A stretch of DNA of 18,451 nt, taken from assembly GCA_034437315.1 (NCBI GenBank), contig DAOTUC010000102.1, positions 1-18,451 on the forward strand. Direction: 5' to 3'. Below are positions 1 to 7,627 of the stretch, one piece after another. The stretch is from DSAR01 sp034437315. GTDB lineage: Bacteria; Chloroflexota; Anaerolineae; B4-G1. The translations under genes and the position numbers were made by a program. The stretch's first letter is position 1. Each line of letters begins with the position of its first letter. The notes beneath the pieces were generated by a model that did no database searches, was not told where the DNA came from, and saw only the letters and a program-made list of their open reading frames with translations.

Positions 1-1064
1 ACGTTGCCGGCCTCGATCACGCCCTCGATCGAGGTCCCGTAGCGCTCCCAGCGCGGCCCCAGGACGGTGGCCCCATCGTGGGCGGTGCGTCCGACGTGGT
101 GTCCGAAAGCGTGCATGTATTCCGGATAACCGGCCCCGGTCAGCGTCTCGCGGGCGGCCCGGTCCACCTCCCAGCCGCGTGCGCCGGGCCGCAGCGCCGC
201 CCGTCCCGCTTCCAGACTTCTCCGGGCGGTGGTCCAGGCGTCTTGGACCTCGGCCGGCGGTTCCGACTCGCCCTCGTCCAGGAAATACCACGTTCGTTGC
301 AGATCGGAGACGAAACCGGCCCGCTCGACGCCGAAATCGACCTGGAGCAGATGGCCCCGCGCCAGGTCGAAATCCCCCGGCATGGCGTGACCGACAGGGG
401 AATCGGGGCCGGCCGTGACGATCGGGCAGTGATCGCGCGCCCACGAAAGGCCCAGCTGGCGTTCGGCGGCGGCCTTGTGGAACCAATCGGCGACCTCGCG
501 GGCCGGCGCGCCCGGTTGCAATCGTTGGCCGATGTGCTCGAATATCGCCTCGGTCGCCTGGACCGCCGCGCGGATGCGGGCGATCTCCTGGGGCGACTTG
601 CGCCCGCGCAACGCGCCGATCACGTCCTCGGCCGAGACGAAGCGTTCGGCGTACCTCGTTCCCTCGACGAGGCCTTGCAGGATGCGGAACATTCCGTGGG
701 TCAGCCCATCGGCTGCCGGGTCGTTCTCCGAGTAATTGACGGCGATCTGGCGCGGGTCGAGGCGCTGTAGATGCGCCAGCAGCGCCTCGCGGATCGACTG
801 GTCGTAGCAGACGACGTCGGTGTAGGCGCCCAGGCGCTCGACGTTCGGGGCGTCGAAACGACCGACGATGGCGACCCGCTCTCCGGTGCGGTTGATCATC
901 AGCGCCGATTGCCAGGTCATGCCGAATCCCAGGATCAAGTCCAGGCAGGGATCGTTGACTTGCGACGTCTCGCGCACGAAGGTCAACCACAGGTCGACGT
1001 CTTTTTCCTCCAGTATGGACACGGCTTGATCAAGCTTCTCGTGAACGAGTTCAAATTTAGACAT
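1..1064 (-). CDS. M24-family metallopeptidase (Xaa-Pro aminopeptidase-like), C-terminus cut by window edge
   Basis: Reading from an ATG at 1064, an open frame of 354 codons runs off the left edge. It has the two-domain creatinase/prolidase layout: an N-terminal creatinase-like domain (about residues 1-145) followed by the pita-bread catalytic domain. Metal-binding features are visible: D243 and D254 in a D-x10-D arrangement (VDFG...SDLQ) and H322 in HAFGHHVG. The two downstream Glu ligands would lie beyond the edge. By family knowledge it would release N-terminal residues next to proline in the cytoplasm; the substrate cannot be read from sequence. It begins 11 bases after the parB stop, with an AAGGGAAG ribosome site overlapping that stop, so it is the last visible gene of the pfkB-parA-parB operon. 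No functional link to partitioning is apparent. Confidence is high for the family and low for substrate. Confidence 0.9.
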   Translation of the reverse strand, partial: MSKFELVHEKLDQAVSILEEKDVDLWLTFVRETSQVNDPCLDLILGFGMTWQSALMINRTGERVAIVGRFDAPNVERLGAYTDVVCYDQSIREALLAHLQRLDPRQIAVNYSENDPAADGLTHGMFRILQGLVEGTRYAERFVSAEDVIGALRGRKSPQEIARIRAAVQATEAIFEHIGQRLQPGAPAREVADWFHKAAAERQLGLSWARDHCPIVTAGPDSPVGHAMPGDFDLARGHLLQVDFGVERAGFVSDLQRTWYFLDEGESEPPAEVQDAWTTARRSLEAGRAALRPGARGWEVDRAARETLTGAGYPEYMHAFGHHVGRTAHDGATVLGPRWERYGTSIEGVIEAGN

Positions 1065-1075
1065 GGCTGCTTCCC

Positions 1076-1930
1076 TTATTCAATTCCCACGAGGCGCTCG
1101 TAGAGCGCCTCCAACTCCTCGTCGGAGTAAAAGTAAATGACCACGCGCCCGCCTTTCTTGCCCCGGTTCAGGCTGACTTTTGTCCCTAGCGCTTCGCGGA
1201 AATCGTTTTCCAGCGCTCGCGTCTCCGGCGAAACAGCCGGTTTCGGGGCTGCTTTCTTCTGTGCCTCCCCGTGTAAACGGCGCACCAGGGCCTCAGTCTG
1301 CCGCACGTTCAACGCTTGCTTGGTGACCGTCTTGAGCGCTGCGGCCTGCGCTTCCTCTCGCTCAAGCCCCAGCAAGGCTCGCGCGTGTCCTTCGCTGATC
1401 TTATCTGCCAGCAGCGCCTCCTGCACCGCTCGCGCGGCCTTCAACAGCCGCATCGTGTTGGTGACGGCCGCCCGGCTCTTGCCCACCCGGCGGGCTACCT
1501 GTTCCTGCGTCATTCCGAAGTCCTCGGTCAACTGTTGGTAGGCCATCGCCTCTTCCAACGGACTCAGGTCGGAGCGCTGCAAATTCTCGACCAGCGCCAG
1601 CTCCAGCATCTCGCGGGGGGCCACATCCTTGATCACCACCGGGACGGTCGAGAGGCCCGCCAATCGCGCCGAGCGCCAGCGACGTTCCCCGGCGATCAGT
1701 TGATAACCGTCGGGTGTGCGATTGACGACCAGGGGTTGGATGACGCCGTGTTCTTCAATAGAGGCGGCTAGCTCGACCAGGTCCTGATCGCGGATGGTCG
1801 AACGGGGCTGGTGGGGATTCGGCGTGATAGATGACAGGGGCGCTTCGATCACACCCTGCTCAGTTTCCACGTCCGCGGATGGGATCAACGCGCCTAGCCC
1901 TTTTCCTAAACCGGTCTTGCGTGGCGTCAT
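1076..1930 (-). CDS. parB: Chromosome-partitioning protein ParB
   Basis: 284 residues, normal length for chromosomal ParB. The N-terminus has the ParA-interacting GLGKGLGALIP motif. The N-terminal CTP-binding domain carries GERRWRSARLAG (about residues 80-91) and the LVENLQRSDLSPLEEA box. A helix-turn-helix follows (MTQEQVARRVGKSRAAVTN), and the C-terminus looks like a dimerisation domain. The family binds parS sites, spreads as a CTP-dependent clamp and stimulates ParA ATPase to segregate the origin region. It starts with ATG two bases after the parA stop. Its ribosome site (GAGG) lies inside the last codons of parA, so the pair is translationally coupled. I found no match to the canonical parS palindrome in this window. 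Confidence 0.96.
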   Translation of the reverse strand: MTPRKTGLGKGLGALIPSADVETEQGVIEAPLSSITPNPHQPRSTIRDQDLVELAASIEEHGVIQPLVVNRTPDGYQLIAGERRWRSARLAGLSTVPVVIKDVAPREMLELALVENLQRSDLSPLEEAMAYQQLTEDFGMTQEQVARRVGKSRAAVTNTMRLLKAARAVQEALLADKISEGHARALLGLEREEAQAAALKTVTKQALNVRQTEALVRRLHGEAQKKAAPKPAVSPETRALENDFREALGTKVSLNRGKKGGRVVIYFYSDEELEALYERLVGIE

Positions 1931-1932
1931 AT

Positions 1933-2760
1933 TTACCTCGGATCTCTATCCACCGGCGTCTTGATCTGACCATCCCCTATCAGGAGTTCTTTGGTCAGCG
2001 CGGCGTAGGCGACGCCGCCGGTCGAGCGGGGCGCGTAGGCGGCGATCGGCTCGCCGTAACTGGGGGCCTCGCTCACGCGGACGTTGCGCGGGATGACCGT
2101 CTCGAATACGTGTCCGGGAAAGTAACCTTTGACTTCTTCGACGACCTGCTTGGCCAATGTGGTGCGAGCGTCGTACATCGTCATGATCAGGCCGCGCAAC
2201 CGGAGCGCTGAATTGAGCGCCCGGCGCACCAACTCTATCGCGCGGGATAATTGGGAAAGCCCTTCCAACGCCAGATATTCGCACTGGACAGGGATGATCA
2301 CGCCGTCGGTCGCCGTCAATGCGTTGATTGTCAGGATGCCCAGGCTGGGTGGGCAGTCGATCAGGATGTAATCATACGCATATTCACGCTCGCCTTCCGC
2401 GGCGGCGTTGTGTAGGGTGTCGTGTAAGGCGTCGCGCAAACGATATTCTCGACGAGGGAGGCTGACCAATTCTACCGTGGCGCCTGCCAGCTGGGGGGAG
2501 GAGGGGATGACGTTCAAGCGTTCGTAGTGGGTGGGCTGAATCACACGCGAGAGAGGCGCGTTTCCCACCAAAAGGTCGTAGATGGAGGATGGGACGGCCC
2601 GTTTATCCAACCCCAGGGCCGACGTGGCGTTGGCTTGCGGATCGGCGTCGATCACCAGGACGCGCTGGCCCCATTCCGCCAGGTAAGAGCCGACGTTGAC
2701 CGCCGTGGTTGTTTTACCGACCCCGCCCTTCTGATTCGCCAATGCGTAGATGATTGACAC
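1933..2760 (-). CDS. parA: Chromosome-partitioning ATPase ParA (Soj)
   Basis: Soj-type ParA/MinD ATPase of 275 residues. The deviant Walker A motif KGGVGKTTT is at residues 11-19, with Walker A' (VIDADPQAN) and Walker B (ILIDCPPSLG) downstream. It dimerises on ATP, binds DNA non-specifically and moves ParB-parS complexes. I place the start at the GTG at 2760, giving MSIIYALANQ. An AAGGA motif in the end of the upstream kinase gene lies 9 bases before it. The alternative GTG at 2766 overlaps the kinase stop as GTGA but is only 3 bases from that motif. A much longer open frame upstream in the same phase only shadows the kinase gene. It is followed by parB after two bases. Confidence 0.95.
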   Translation of the reverse strand: MSIIYALANQKGGVGKTTTAVNVGSYLAEWGQRVLVIDADPQANATSALGLDKRAVPSSIYDLLVGNAPLSRVIQPTHYERLNVIPSSPQLAGATVELVSLPRREYRLRDALHDTLHNAAAEGEREYAYDYILIDCPPSLGILTINALTATDGVIIPVQCEYLALEGLSQLSRAIELVRRALNSALRLRGLIMTMYDARTTLAKQVVEEVKGYFPGHVFETVIPRNVRVSEAPSYGEPIAAYAPRSTGGVAYAALTKELLIGDGQIKTPVDRDPR

Positions 2761-2762
2761 GT

Positions 2763-3605
2763 TCACGCATCCTTTTCGTGCATATTCCGAAGCGCGTCTG
2801 GGATTTCCTCCGGACGGGGCGCGCCGGCTAATCCCTCTCGCGTCACCGATGTGGCGGCGACCTGGTTGGCGAAGCGGGCGGCGGCCCACGGGTCGTTCCA
2901 GCGCTGCAAGGCTACGAAGAAGACTGCGGCGAACACATCGCCGGCCCCGGTCGAATCGACCTCTTCCACCGTCGGCGCCGGGAAGCGGCGCGTCTGGCCC
3001 CGCGCGTAGACCGTGCAACCGTCCGCGCCTTGCGTGAGGGCCAACACCCGCGTCTGGCGGGCATAGCGGGCCGCCGTCGTCTCGTCACCCGCCAGGTCCT
3101 CCTCGCTCAACACCACGGCGTCGGCCCGATCTAACCAGCGCTCGGCGTCCTTCCACCGGTTCGGACTTATCCGCCCAGATTCGTCCCAACCGCGCATCCA
3201 TCCCTGGGGGGTGACGCCTAGAAATGTGTCGCTGAAAAGATCCACCAGGGCGGTACTGCACTCCTGGGCGACCGGTCCCACGTGGGCGACGTTCGCTTGC
3301 CAATGGGCCGGTATCATCACAGGCGTCAATGTCTCGGAGATATGGCGGACTTCTTGCCGTCGCCCGTCGCTTGTGTAGACATTCTCAAACGTCGTCGTAT
3401 GCTCGGCGGGGTAACTGGCGATTGTCGCTTCTCCCAAGGCCGGTCGCCAATCGAAATCGAAACCGACGCTGGTGACGACGCCTACCTGGCAACCCATGGC
3501 CTGCGCGGTCCGCGCCGCGTAGGCAGCCGTTCCCCCCGCTCTGAAACCATCGCCCACGAGGTCCCGGGTCACGTGCCCGATGACCAAATAGTCCAAGTCT
3601 GCCAT
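2763..3605 (-). CDS. PfkB/ribokinase-family carbohydrate kinase
   Basis: 280 residues. The N-terminal sugar-binding part has the Gly-Gly signature (FRAGGTAAYAA, residues 21-31). The C-terminal PfkB signature DSTGAGDVFAA starts at residue 217, with D223 as the expected catalytic base. An ADP/ATP-site strand (VLALTQGADG) precedes it. The family phosphorylates sugars, nucleosides or cofactors in the cytoplasm; which substrate cannot be told. It starts with ATG at 3605 after a purine-poor leader without a clear Shine-Dalgarno sequence. It is the first gene of the run leading into parA, and its last codons provide the parA ribosome site. Pairing a sugar kinase with parAB is probably positional rather than functional. 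Confidence 0.9.
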   Translation of the reverse strand: MADLDYLVIGHVTRDLVGDGFRAGGTAAYAARTAQAMGCQVGVVTSVGFDFDWRPALGEATIASYPAEHTTTFENVYTSDGRRQEVRHISETLTPVMIPAHWQANVAHVGPVAQECSTALVDLFSDTFLGVTPQGWMRGWDESGRISPNRWKDAERWLDRADAVVLSEEDLAGDETTAARYARQTRVLALTQGADGCTVYARGQTRRFPAPTVEEVDSTGAGDVFAAVFFVALQRWNDPWAAARFANQVAATSVTREGLAGAPRPEEIPDALRNMHEKDA

Positions 3606-3656
3606 AATAGCCGGAGAACGGCGATGAATCGCTTAATATGAACCAAACTTCAATTG

Positions 3657-3763
3657 GGTGTGTTTCAAATGATTTGAGCGTTGTTTGTATAGTGACTTCA
3701 GCGCACTTTTACGGCGATAAATCGCCTACTACGAGCTTGACTACAAATGAAATGAAACACACC
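3657..3763 (+). repeat. MITE-like element, copy A (about 107 bp)
   Basis: This is a non-coding repeat with imperfect terminal inverted repeats. The left end begins GGTGTGTTTCAAATGATTTG; the right end read on the opposite strand begins GGTGTGTTTCATTTCATTTG. Flanks CTTCAATTG (3648-3656) and TTTCAATTG (3764-3772) match at 8 of 9 positions, as expected for a target-site duplication. The interior contains the perfect palindrome GGCGATAAATCGCC. A second copy at 15032-15158 has the same layout. Relative to it, this copy lacks about 20 bp of the interior (around 3691-3695). It fills most of the 205-bp gap between the jag end and the PfkB-type kinase start, where I see nothing else. Confidence 0.8.
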
Positions 3764-3810
3764 TTTCAATTGAGATGGAATACGCACCGGTTTTACGTCA
3801 CCTGAGACGA

Positions 3811-4599
3811 TCAGCGGGGGATGATGGTCACCTTGCGTTGCTTGCCCTCTCCGACGCTTTCGGTGAAGACCTGAGGGTGATCGCGTAAGGCCAGGTGAAT
3901 GACGCGCCGCTCGTGCGGAGGCATAGGTTCCAAAATGGCCCGGCGATCGGTCTCTATCACCTGGTCCGCCATCCGCAACGCCAGGCGGCGGAGCGAGTCG
4001 GCGCGACGGGCTTTGAAACCTTCCACATCGACTACCAGGTGGACCCAACTGGACATCTCGCGTCCCACGATCAAGCGGGTGACTCGTTGCAAGGCGTCCA
4101 TCGTCTCTCCCCGGCGACCGATCAGGATGTCGGCGTCTTTTCCACGGACGTTGAGGATCCAGGGTGGATCCTTCTCGCCGGGGGCCGGGGTGGCCCGTTC
4201 GACTTTGACCTGGACGTTTCCGAGTCCCATCAGTTCCAAGAGCTCCACCAAGACGCTCTGGGCGACTTCGGCTTCTTCCTGTTCCGTATGATCGTCCACC
4301 GATTCATCGGCGGCGGCGCTCGTTTGTGTATATGTTTCTCGCGGGGTTTCCTCTCGCGCGACTGATTCTTGCGCAGTCTCATCATGTGATGCTTCGGGCG
4401 GCGGCGCTGGCGCTTGCTCTTTGCGCGTCAAGCGAACGCGAGCATCCCGCGCGCCCAGACCTAACACGCCGCGTTTGCCCTCATCCAGGATCTCAATCTC
4501 CACGCGATCCTGCCCGACGTCCAACTGCTCTAAGCCTTTCTGAATAGCGGTCTCAGCGTCTAGGCCTGTAACCTCTATGGTTTGCTTCATATCCGTCAT
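3811..4599 (-). CDS. jag: Jag/KhpB (SpoIIIJ-associated) RNA-binding protein
   Basis: 262 residues with the three expected parts. A Jag-N domain (about 1-60) includes EEILDEGKRGVLGLG-like sequence with GVLGLGARDARV. An acidic, low-complexity linker of variable type covers about 65-110. A KH domain carries the GRRGETMDALQ loop, and an R3H domain at the C-terminus has the family HxxxR-type region (PHERRVIHLAL) ending in KVTIIPR. Jag/KhpB proteins bind RNA and work with KhpA, and the gene is typically next to yidC. The first ATG (4599) is chosen because GAGGAG lies 8 bases upstream. It is the last gene of the rpmH-rnpA-yidD-lipoprotein-yidC-jag block. Confidence 0.94.
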   Translation of the reverse strand: MTDMKQTIEVTGLDAETAIQKGLEQLDVGQDRVEIEILDEGKRGVLGLGARDARVRLTRKEQAPAPPPEASHDETAQESVAREETPRETYTQTSAAADESVDDHTEQEEAEVAQSVLVELLELMGLGNVQVKVERATPAPGEKDPPWILNVRGKDADILIGRRGETMDALQRVTRLIVGREMSSWVHLVVDVEGFKARRADSLRRLALRMADQVIETDRRAILEPMPPHERRVIHLALRDHPQVFTESVGEGKQRKVTIIPR

Positions 4600-4689
4600 C
4601 TGTCAGTCTCCTCACTACCTGTCGGCTTTCATTCAACGACGTTTGCTGTGTCAGTTGGTGAGACACACGTGATCGTAACTTGAATGATC

Positions 4690-5430
4690 TCAGTCTTTCA
4701 TCTTGTTATTCATGAGATAATATTGGGCTATGCGGATTAAATTGGAGATCACGAAATAAATGGACAGCCCCACCGAATACTGAAGCGTGAAGAACATCAG
4801 CATCACGGGCATCATAATTTGCATCTGTTGGTTCATCATCTCCGTCTGTGAAGGCTGCTGATCGCCGCCGCTGGGGGCGGACGTGCTCGGCGAGATCAGC
4901 TTTTGTTGGAACCAACTGGTGGCGAAGACCAAGATGGGCAGCGCATAAGACCACCACTGGGCCGGGCTGGGCGGCTGGCCCAGGTCCATTCCCAGGAACT
5001 CATTTTGCAAAGGCACGAGGCCGACGACGCCGGGCAGCCACTTGTAGATGTGGGGAGCGAACTGAAACAGGTCCAAGGGGGAGGATGGAATGCAAAATCG
5101 GATGGCATTCACCAGGCCGAACCAGATAGGCAACTGGATGAGCAGGGGTAGGCACCCGCCCATGGGGTTGATGCCAGCCTCTTTGTAGAAATCCATCTGC
5201 GCTTGGGCTAACTTCTCCTTGTCGTTGGCGTATTTTTTCTGTAATTTTTCGAGCTTCGGTTGCAATTCCTGCATTTTGCGCGCTGACTTCTGTTGACTCA
5301 ACGTTAAGGGGAAGACGATCAGGTTAATCAAAAGCGTCAGCGCTGCAATCGCGACAACCGTGTTCTGCCCCAGGAAATTGTACAGGAGCAGAATGAGATT
5401 TGCCATAGGATAGGCGATAAAATTGAACAC
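4690..5430 (-). CDS. yidC: Membrane protein insertase YidC/Oxa1 (short form)
   Basis: 246 residues and strongly hydrophobic. It lacks the large periplasmic domain of proteobacterial YidC, as in Gram-positive SpoIIIJ/Oxa1 types. The start is GTG (MFNFIAYPMANL) with AGGAAAG upstream. Hydrophobic segments lie at about 5-22 and 26-47. A charged cytoplasmic helical hairpin follows (about 48-95, rich in Lys/Gln, KMQELQPKLEKLQKKY). Further segments follow at about 97-117 (CLPLLIQLPIWFGL), 160-180 and 205-240. The family inserts and folds inner-membrane proteins with or without Sec. It lies between jag and the propeller lipoprotein gene in the same operon. Confidence 0.96.
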   Translation of the reverse strand: MFNFIAYPMANLILLLYNFLGQNTVVAIAALTLLINLIVFPLTLSQQKSARKMQELQPKLEKLQKKYANDKEKLAQAQMDFYKEAGINPMGGCLPLLIQLPIWFGLVNAIRFCIPSSPLDLFQFAPHIYKWLPGVVGLVPLQNEFLGMDLGQPPSPAQWWSYALPILVFATSWFQQKLISPSTSAPSGGDQQPSQTEMMNQQMQIMMPVMLMFFTLQYSVGLSIYFVISNLIRIAQYYLMNNKMKD

Positions 5431-5454
5431 GTCTTTCTTTCCTCTTTCTTTACG

Positions 5455-6579
5455 CTATTTTTCCTCTGGCGGTGGGTAGGTCCAGATGTCGCGCCCGTTC
5501 TCCGCGTGCATCGCTCGCAGGCGCAGCGAACCGAAGACGATCGGCTCGTAGACGACGCCGTCGCGCGCCAGTGGGCGAGAGAGTACCTGCCCTTCCGCTT
5601 CCCGAGACCACATCGTCATCCCATCGGCGGTATCCAGGGCGTATAATACGCCATTTTCGGCGCCGACAAAAAGCTGATCGCCATCTTCAGATGTGGCGGG
5701 TCCGGCTCGCACCGGCGCGTCGAGTTGCTTTTGCCAGATTATTGCGCCGGTGTCGGTTGCGACGGCGTAGACGTTGCCGCTCACACCCGTCGCGTAGACG
5801 ATGTCTTCGTGAATGACCGGGCCGCCCCAGATCCAATTCTCTGTTGAATAACGCCATTGCTGCTCGCCGGTCTCCGCGTCAATGGCGTAAAGATAGTCGT
5901 CAAAGGCGCCGACGTAGAGCACGCCATCGTACATGGCCGGCGCGCCGGCGAAGGCCCCGCCAGCCTTGAAATCCCATCGCAGCGCGCCATTGTCCAGGTT
6001 CAAGGCGTACAAATGGTGATCCATCGAGCCGATGTACACCGTGTCCGAGACGATCAAGGGCGTGGACCAGACCCGGTGTTCTGTCTCGAACGACCATTTC
6101 AGGGCGCCGCTATTGAGATGCAAGGCGTAGACCTTGCCGTCGCTGTTGCCGATGACAAAGACGTCCCCGCCCACAGCGCCCCCCTCGACGTACTGTCCTT
6201 TAGCGCCATTGAATTGCCACAATAGAGCGCCATTCTCGCGATCCAGTCCCCAGACGATTTGGCTGGCCTGGCTCAAAAAGCCGGACCCCGCGACCTGGGA
6301 GGCCACGATAACGAGCTGGTCGGTCACCGCGGGCGTCACGTAGAAGAGGCCTCGGTTTTCTTGCTTGGGATCGGTCGGAAAGGCCCATAACAAATCGGCG
6401 TTTTCCGCGTCCAACGCGACCGTTTGTTGGAGGTCGGCGGCGTACAACACATCGTCGTCCAGGGTGATGCCTGTCCAACTCGTCGGACGGACTGCGCCGC
6501 CGCATCCACTCACGCCAATCAGAAGCGCCGTCAATAGCGCCAGCACGACGGGATAACGCTTGCTAAAAAATCGATTCAA
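5455..6579 (-). CDS. PQQ-type beta-propeller lipoprotein (BamB-like fold), within the yidC operon
   Basis: 374 residues with a lipoprotein signal peptide: basic MNRFFSKRY, a hydrophobic stretch, then the lipobox GVSGC (Cys at about 26). The rest is a run of PQQ-like propeller blades of about 40 residues, each with a pattern such as VYALHLNSGALKWSFETE or LYAIDAETGEQQWRYSTE. I count roughly seven repeats, which fits one closed propeller. The start is a TTG at 6579 with AAGGAG seven bases upstream. It sits 24 bases upstream of yidC and downstream of yidD, so it is probably co-transcribed. Known relatives include BamB, an outer-membrane assembly scaffold. A role as an extracytoplasmic partner of membrane-protein insertion is only an inference from position. 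Confidence 0.88.
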   Translation of the reverse strand: MNRFFSKRYPVVLALLTALLIGVSGCGGAVRPTSWTGITLDDDVLYAADLQQTVALDAENADLLWAFPTDPKQENRGLFYVTPAVTDQLVIVASQVAGSGFLSQASQIVWGLDRENGALLWQFNGAKGQYVEGGAVGGDVFVIGNSDGKVYALHLNSGALKWSFETEHRVWSTPLIVSDTVYIGSMDHHLYALNLDNGALRWDFKAGGAFAGAPAMYDGVLYVGAFDDYLYAIDAETGEQQWRYSTENWIWGGPVIHEDIVYATGVSGNVYAVATDTGAIIWQKQLDAPVRAGPATSEDGDQLFVGAENGVLYALDTADGMTMWSREAEGQVLSRPLARDGVVYEPIVFGSLRLRAMHAENGRDIWTYPPPEEK

Positions 6580-6597
6580 CGAACTACTCCTTCTATA

Positions 6598-6846
6598 CTA
6601 CCTCGAATGTTGAGATGCGCCGCGGCCCGTTTCTAAATCTGGAACAGGATCATATCCCCCTGGATTCAGGGGGTGGCAACGGGCGATGCGTTTGATCGAA
6701 AGCCAGCCGCCGCGCCATATCCCATACCGTTCAATCGCCTCGTAACTATATTGTGAACAGGAGGGTTTAAACCGACAAGTAGGGGGCAATACACGCGAGA
6801 GGGTCGTTTGATAAAGGCGAATGACGCCCAGTAAAATAGCCCTCAA
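6598..6846 (-). CDS. yidD: Membrane protein insertion efficiency factor YidD
   Basis: 82 residues, typical of the family. It shows the conserved core PPTCRFKPSCSQYSYEAI with its cysteines, the GGWLSIKRIARCHPLNPGG segment and the closing GGYDPVP. An N-terminal amphipathic helix (MRAILLGVIRLYQTTLS) would bind the membrane. YidD assists YidC-dependent insertion. The start is a TTG at 6846 with GGGAAGAG just upstream; ATG codons nearby are in other frames and close quickly. It lies 22 bases after rnpA, in the usual order. Confidence 0.95.
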   Translation of the reverse strand: MRAILLGVIRLYQTTLSRVLPPTCRFKPSCSQYSYEAIERYGIWRGGWLSIKRIARCHPLNPGGYDPVPDLETGRGASQHSR

Positions 6847-6868
6847 AATCTCTTCCCATCAAATGACA

Positions 6869-7216
6869 TCACATACTCGCCTTGGCCTGCTCGATTAACG
6901 TCATCAATGCCTCTTCGACCTGCGCCTCTTTCGCCTGCAGAATCTGGGGGCGAGCGATCAAGACCACGTCCCAGCTATCGTCAAACTGAGCGTATACGCG
7001 CCGGGCCGCTTCCCGCATCAATCGTTTGGCCCGGTTGCGGGCTACCGCGTTGCCCAACTTCCGGCTGGCCGTCACCCCGACGCGGGCGTGGTCTTGGTGG
7101 TCTTGGTCATCGCCGGGCCGGACGATTAACACCAACAGCTTGTGCGCCCACGATTTTCCCTCTTCGTATACACGGCGCACATCGCGCGTATGCCGCAACC
7201 GATCCCGTCGTTCCAT
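6869..7216 (-). CDS. rnpA: Ribonuclease P protein component
   Basis: 115 residues. It contains the RNR signature NAVARNRAKRLMREAAR and the preceding VGVTASRKLGNAV strand, both diagnostic of RnpA. It binds the RNase P RNA and helps mature tRNA 5' ends. The start is ATG at 7216, just after a very short frame whose TAA overlaps it (TAATG). There is no strong Shine-Dalgarno sequence, so coupling with upstream translation is possible but unproven. It lies between rpmH and yidD in the conserved order. Confidence 0.95.
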   Translation of the reverse strand: MERRDRLRHTRDVRRVYEEGKSWAHKLLVLIVRPGDDQDHQDHARVGVTASRKLGNAVARNRAKRLMREAARRVYAQFDDSWDVVLIARPQILQAKEAQVEEALMTLIEQAKASM

Positions 7217-7243
7217 TACATACCGGGTGACATATCGCCCAAT

Positions 7244-7438
7244 TTAGCTTCTGGGGCGATAGGAGTTTTCTTTCCAGTTACGCTTCTTGGCGCCCTTCTT
7301 GCCCACGGTTAAACGATAACGTCCCTTGCTTCGTCGCGTTTTCAACACCTTTCGCCCTCCCTTGGAGGACATACGGGCGCGAAATCCGTGGGTGCGCTTG
7401 CGCTTGCGCTTTTTAGGTTGATAGGTTCTCTTTGGCAT
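7244..7438 (-). CDS. rpmH: 50S ribosomal protein L34 with extended C-terminus
   Basis: 64 residues. The N-terminal part (MPKRTYQPKKRKRKRTHGFR, then ARMSSKGGRKVLKTRRSKGR) is unmistakable L34. Most bacterial L34 proteins stop at about 44-47 residues. This one continues with a further roughly 17-residue basic tail (GKKGAKKRNWKENSYRPRS). A strong GAGGAGG site lies just before the ATG. It is the first gene of the block and is preceded by a near-consensus promoter with a leader of about 115 bases. dnaA, the usual neighbour on the other side, is not here. Confidence 0.95.
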   Translation of the reverse strand: MPKRTYQPKKRKRKRTHGFRARMSSKGGRKVLKTRRSKGRYRLTVGKKGAKKRNWKENSYRPRS

Positions 7439-7523
7439 ACTGCCTCCTCACCTGAATAAAGTCTTCAATAAAACTAAAATTCACCTCACCAGAAGGCCAG
7501 GTGTTCCAGACAAACAAAGTCAA

Positions 7524-7544
7524 CAATCGACCGCCGGTCAATTG
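7524..7544. promoter_or_regulatory. Imperfect palindrome in the rpmH leader
   Basis: CAATCGACC-GCC-GGTCAATTG is a 9-bp inverted repeat with one mismatch and a 3-bp centre. It begins about 8 bases after the predicted rpmH transcript start. It could be an operator or a small RNA hairpin in the leader; no regulator can be assigned. Confidence 0.45.
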
Positions 7545-7558
7545 CTAACAGCCGCGTC

Positions 7559-7587
7559 ATTATACCGCAAGCGTCATAAGCGGTCAA
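7559..7587 (-). promoter_or_regulatory. Sigma-70 type promoter of the rpmH-rnpA-yidD-yidC-jag operon
   Basis: On the minus strand, TTGACC (7587-7582), a 17-base spacer and TATAAT (7564-7559) form a near-consensus promoter. An A-rich stretch just upstream (about 7590-7615) could act as an UP element. Transcription would start near 7552 and leave a leader of about 115 bases before rpmH. Confidence 0.8.
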
Positions 7588-7627
7588 ATCGGAGCGGTTT
7601 CACTTTTCGTTTTGTTATGGATACGAC

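Noticed and set aside
78..1103. Several plus-strand frames of up to 230 codons
   Set aside because: They are shadows of the partial M24 peptidase gene, which is open through the window edge and has clear metal-binding motifs.
2761..3018. N-terminal extension of ParA to 361 residues
   Set aside because: The extension is out-of-phase kinase sequence; the Soj start MSIIYALANQKGG has a better ribosome-site spacing.
4647..4667. TGTGTC/GACACA hairpin between yidC and jag
   Set aside because: Only six base pairs with no T-run; too weak to call a terminator or regulator.
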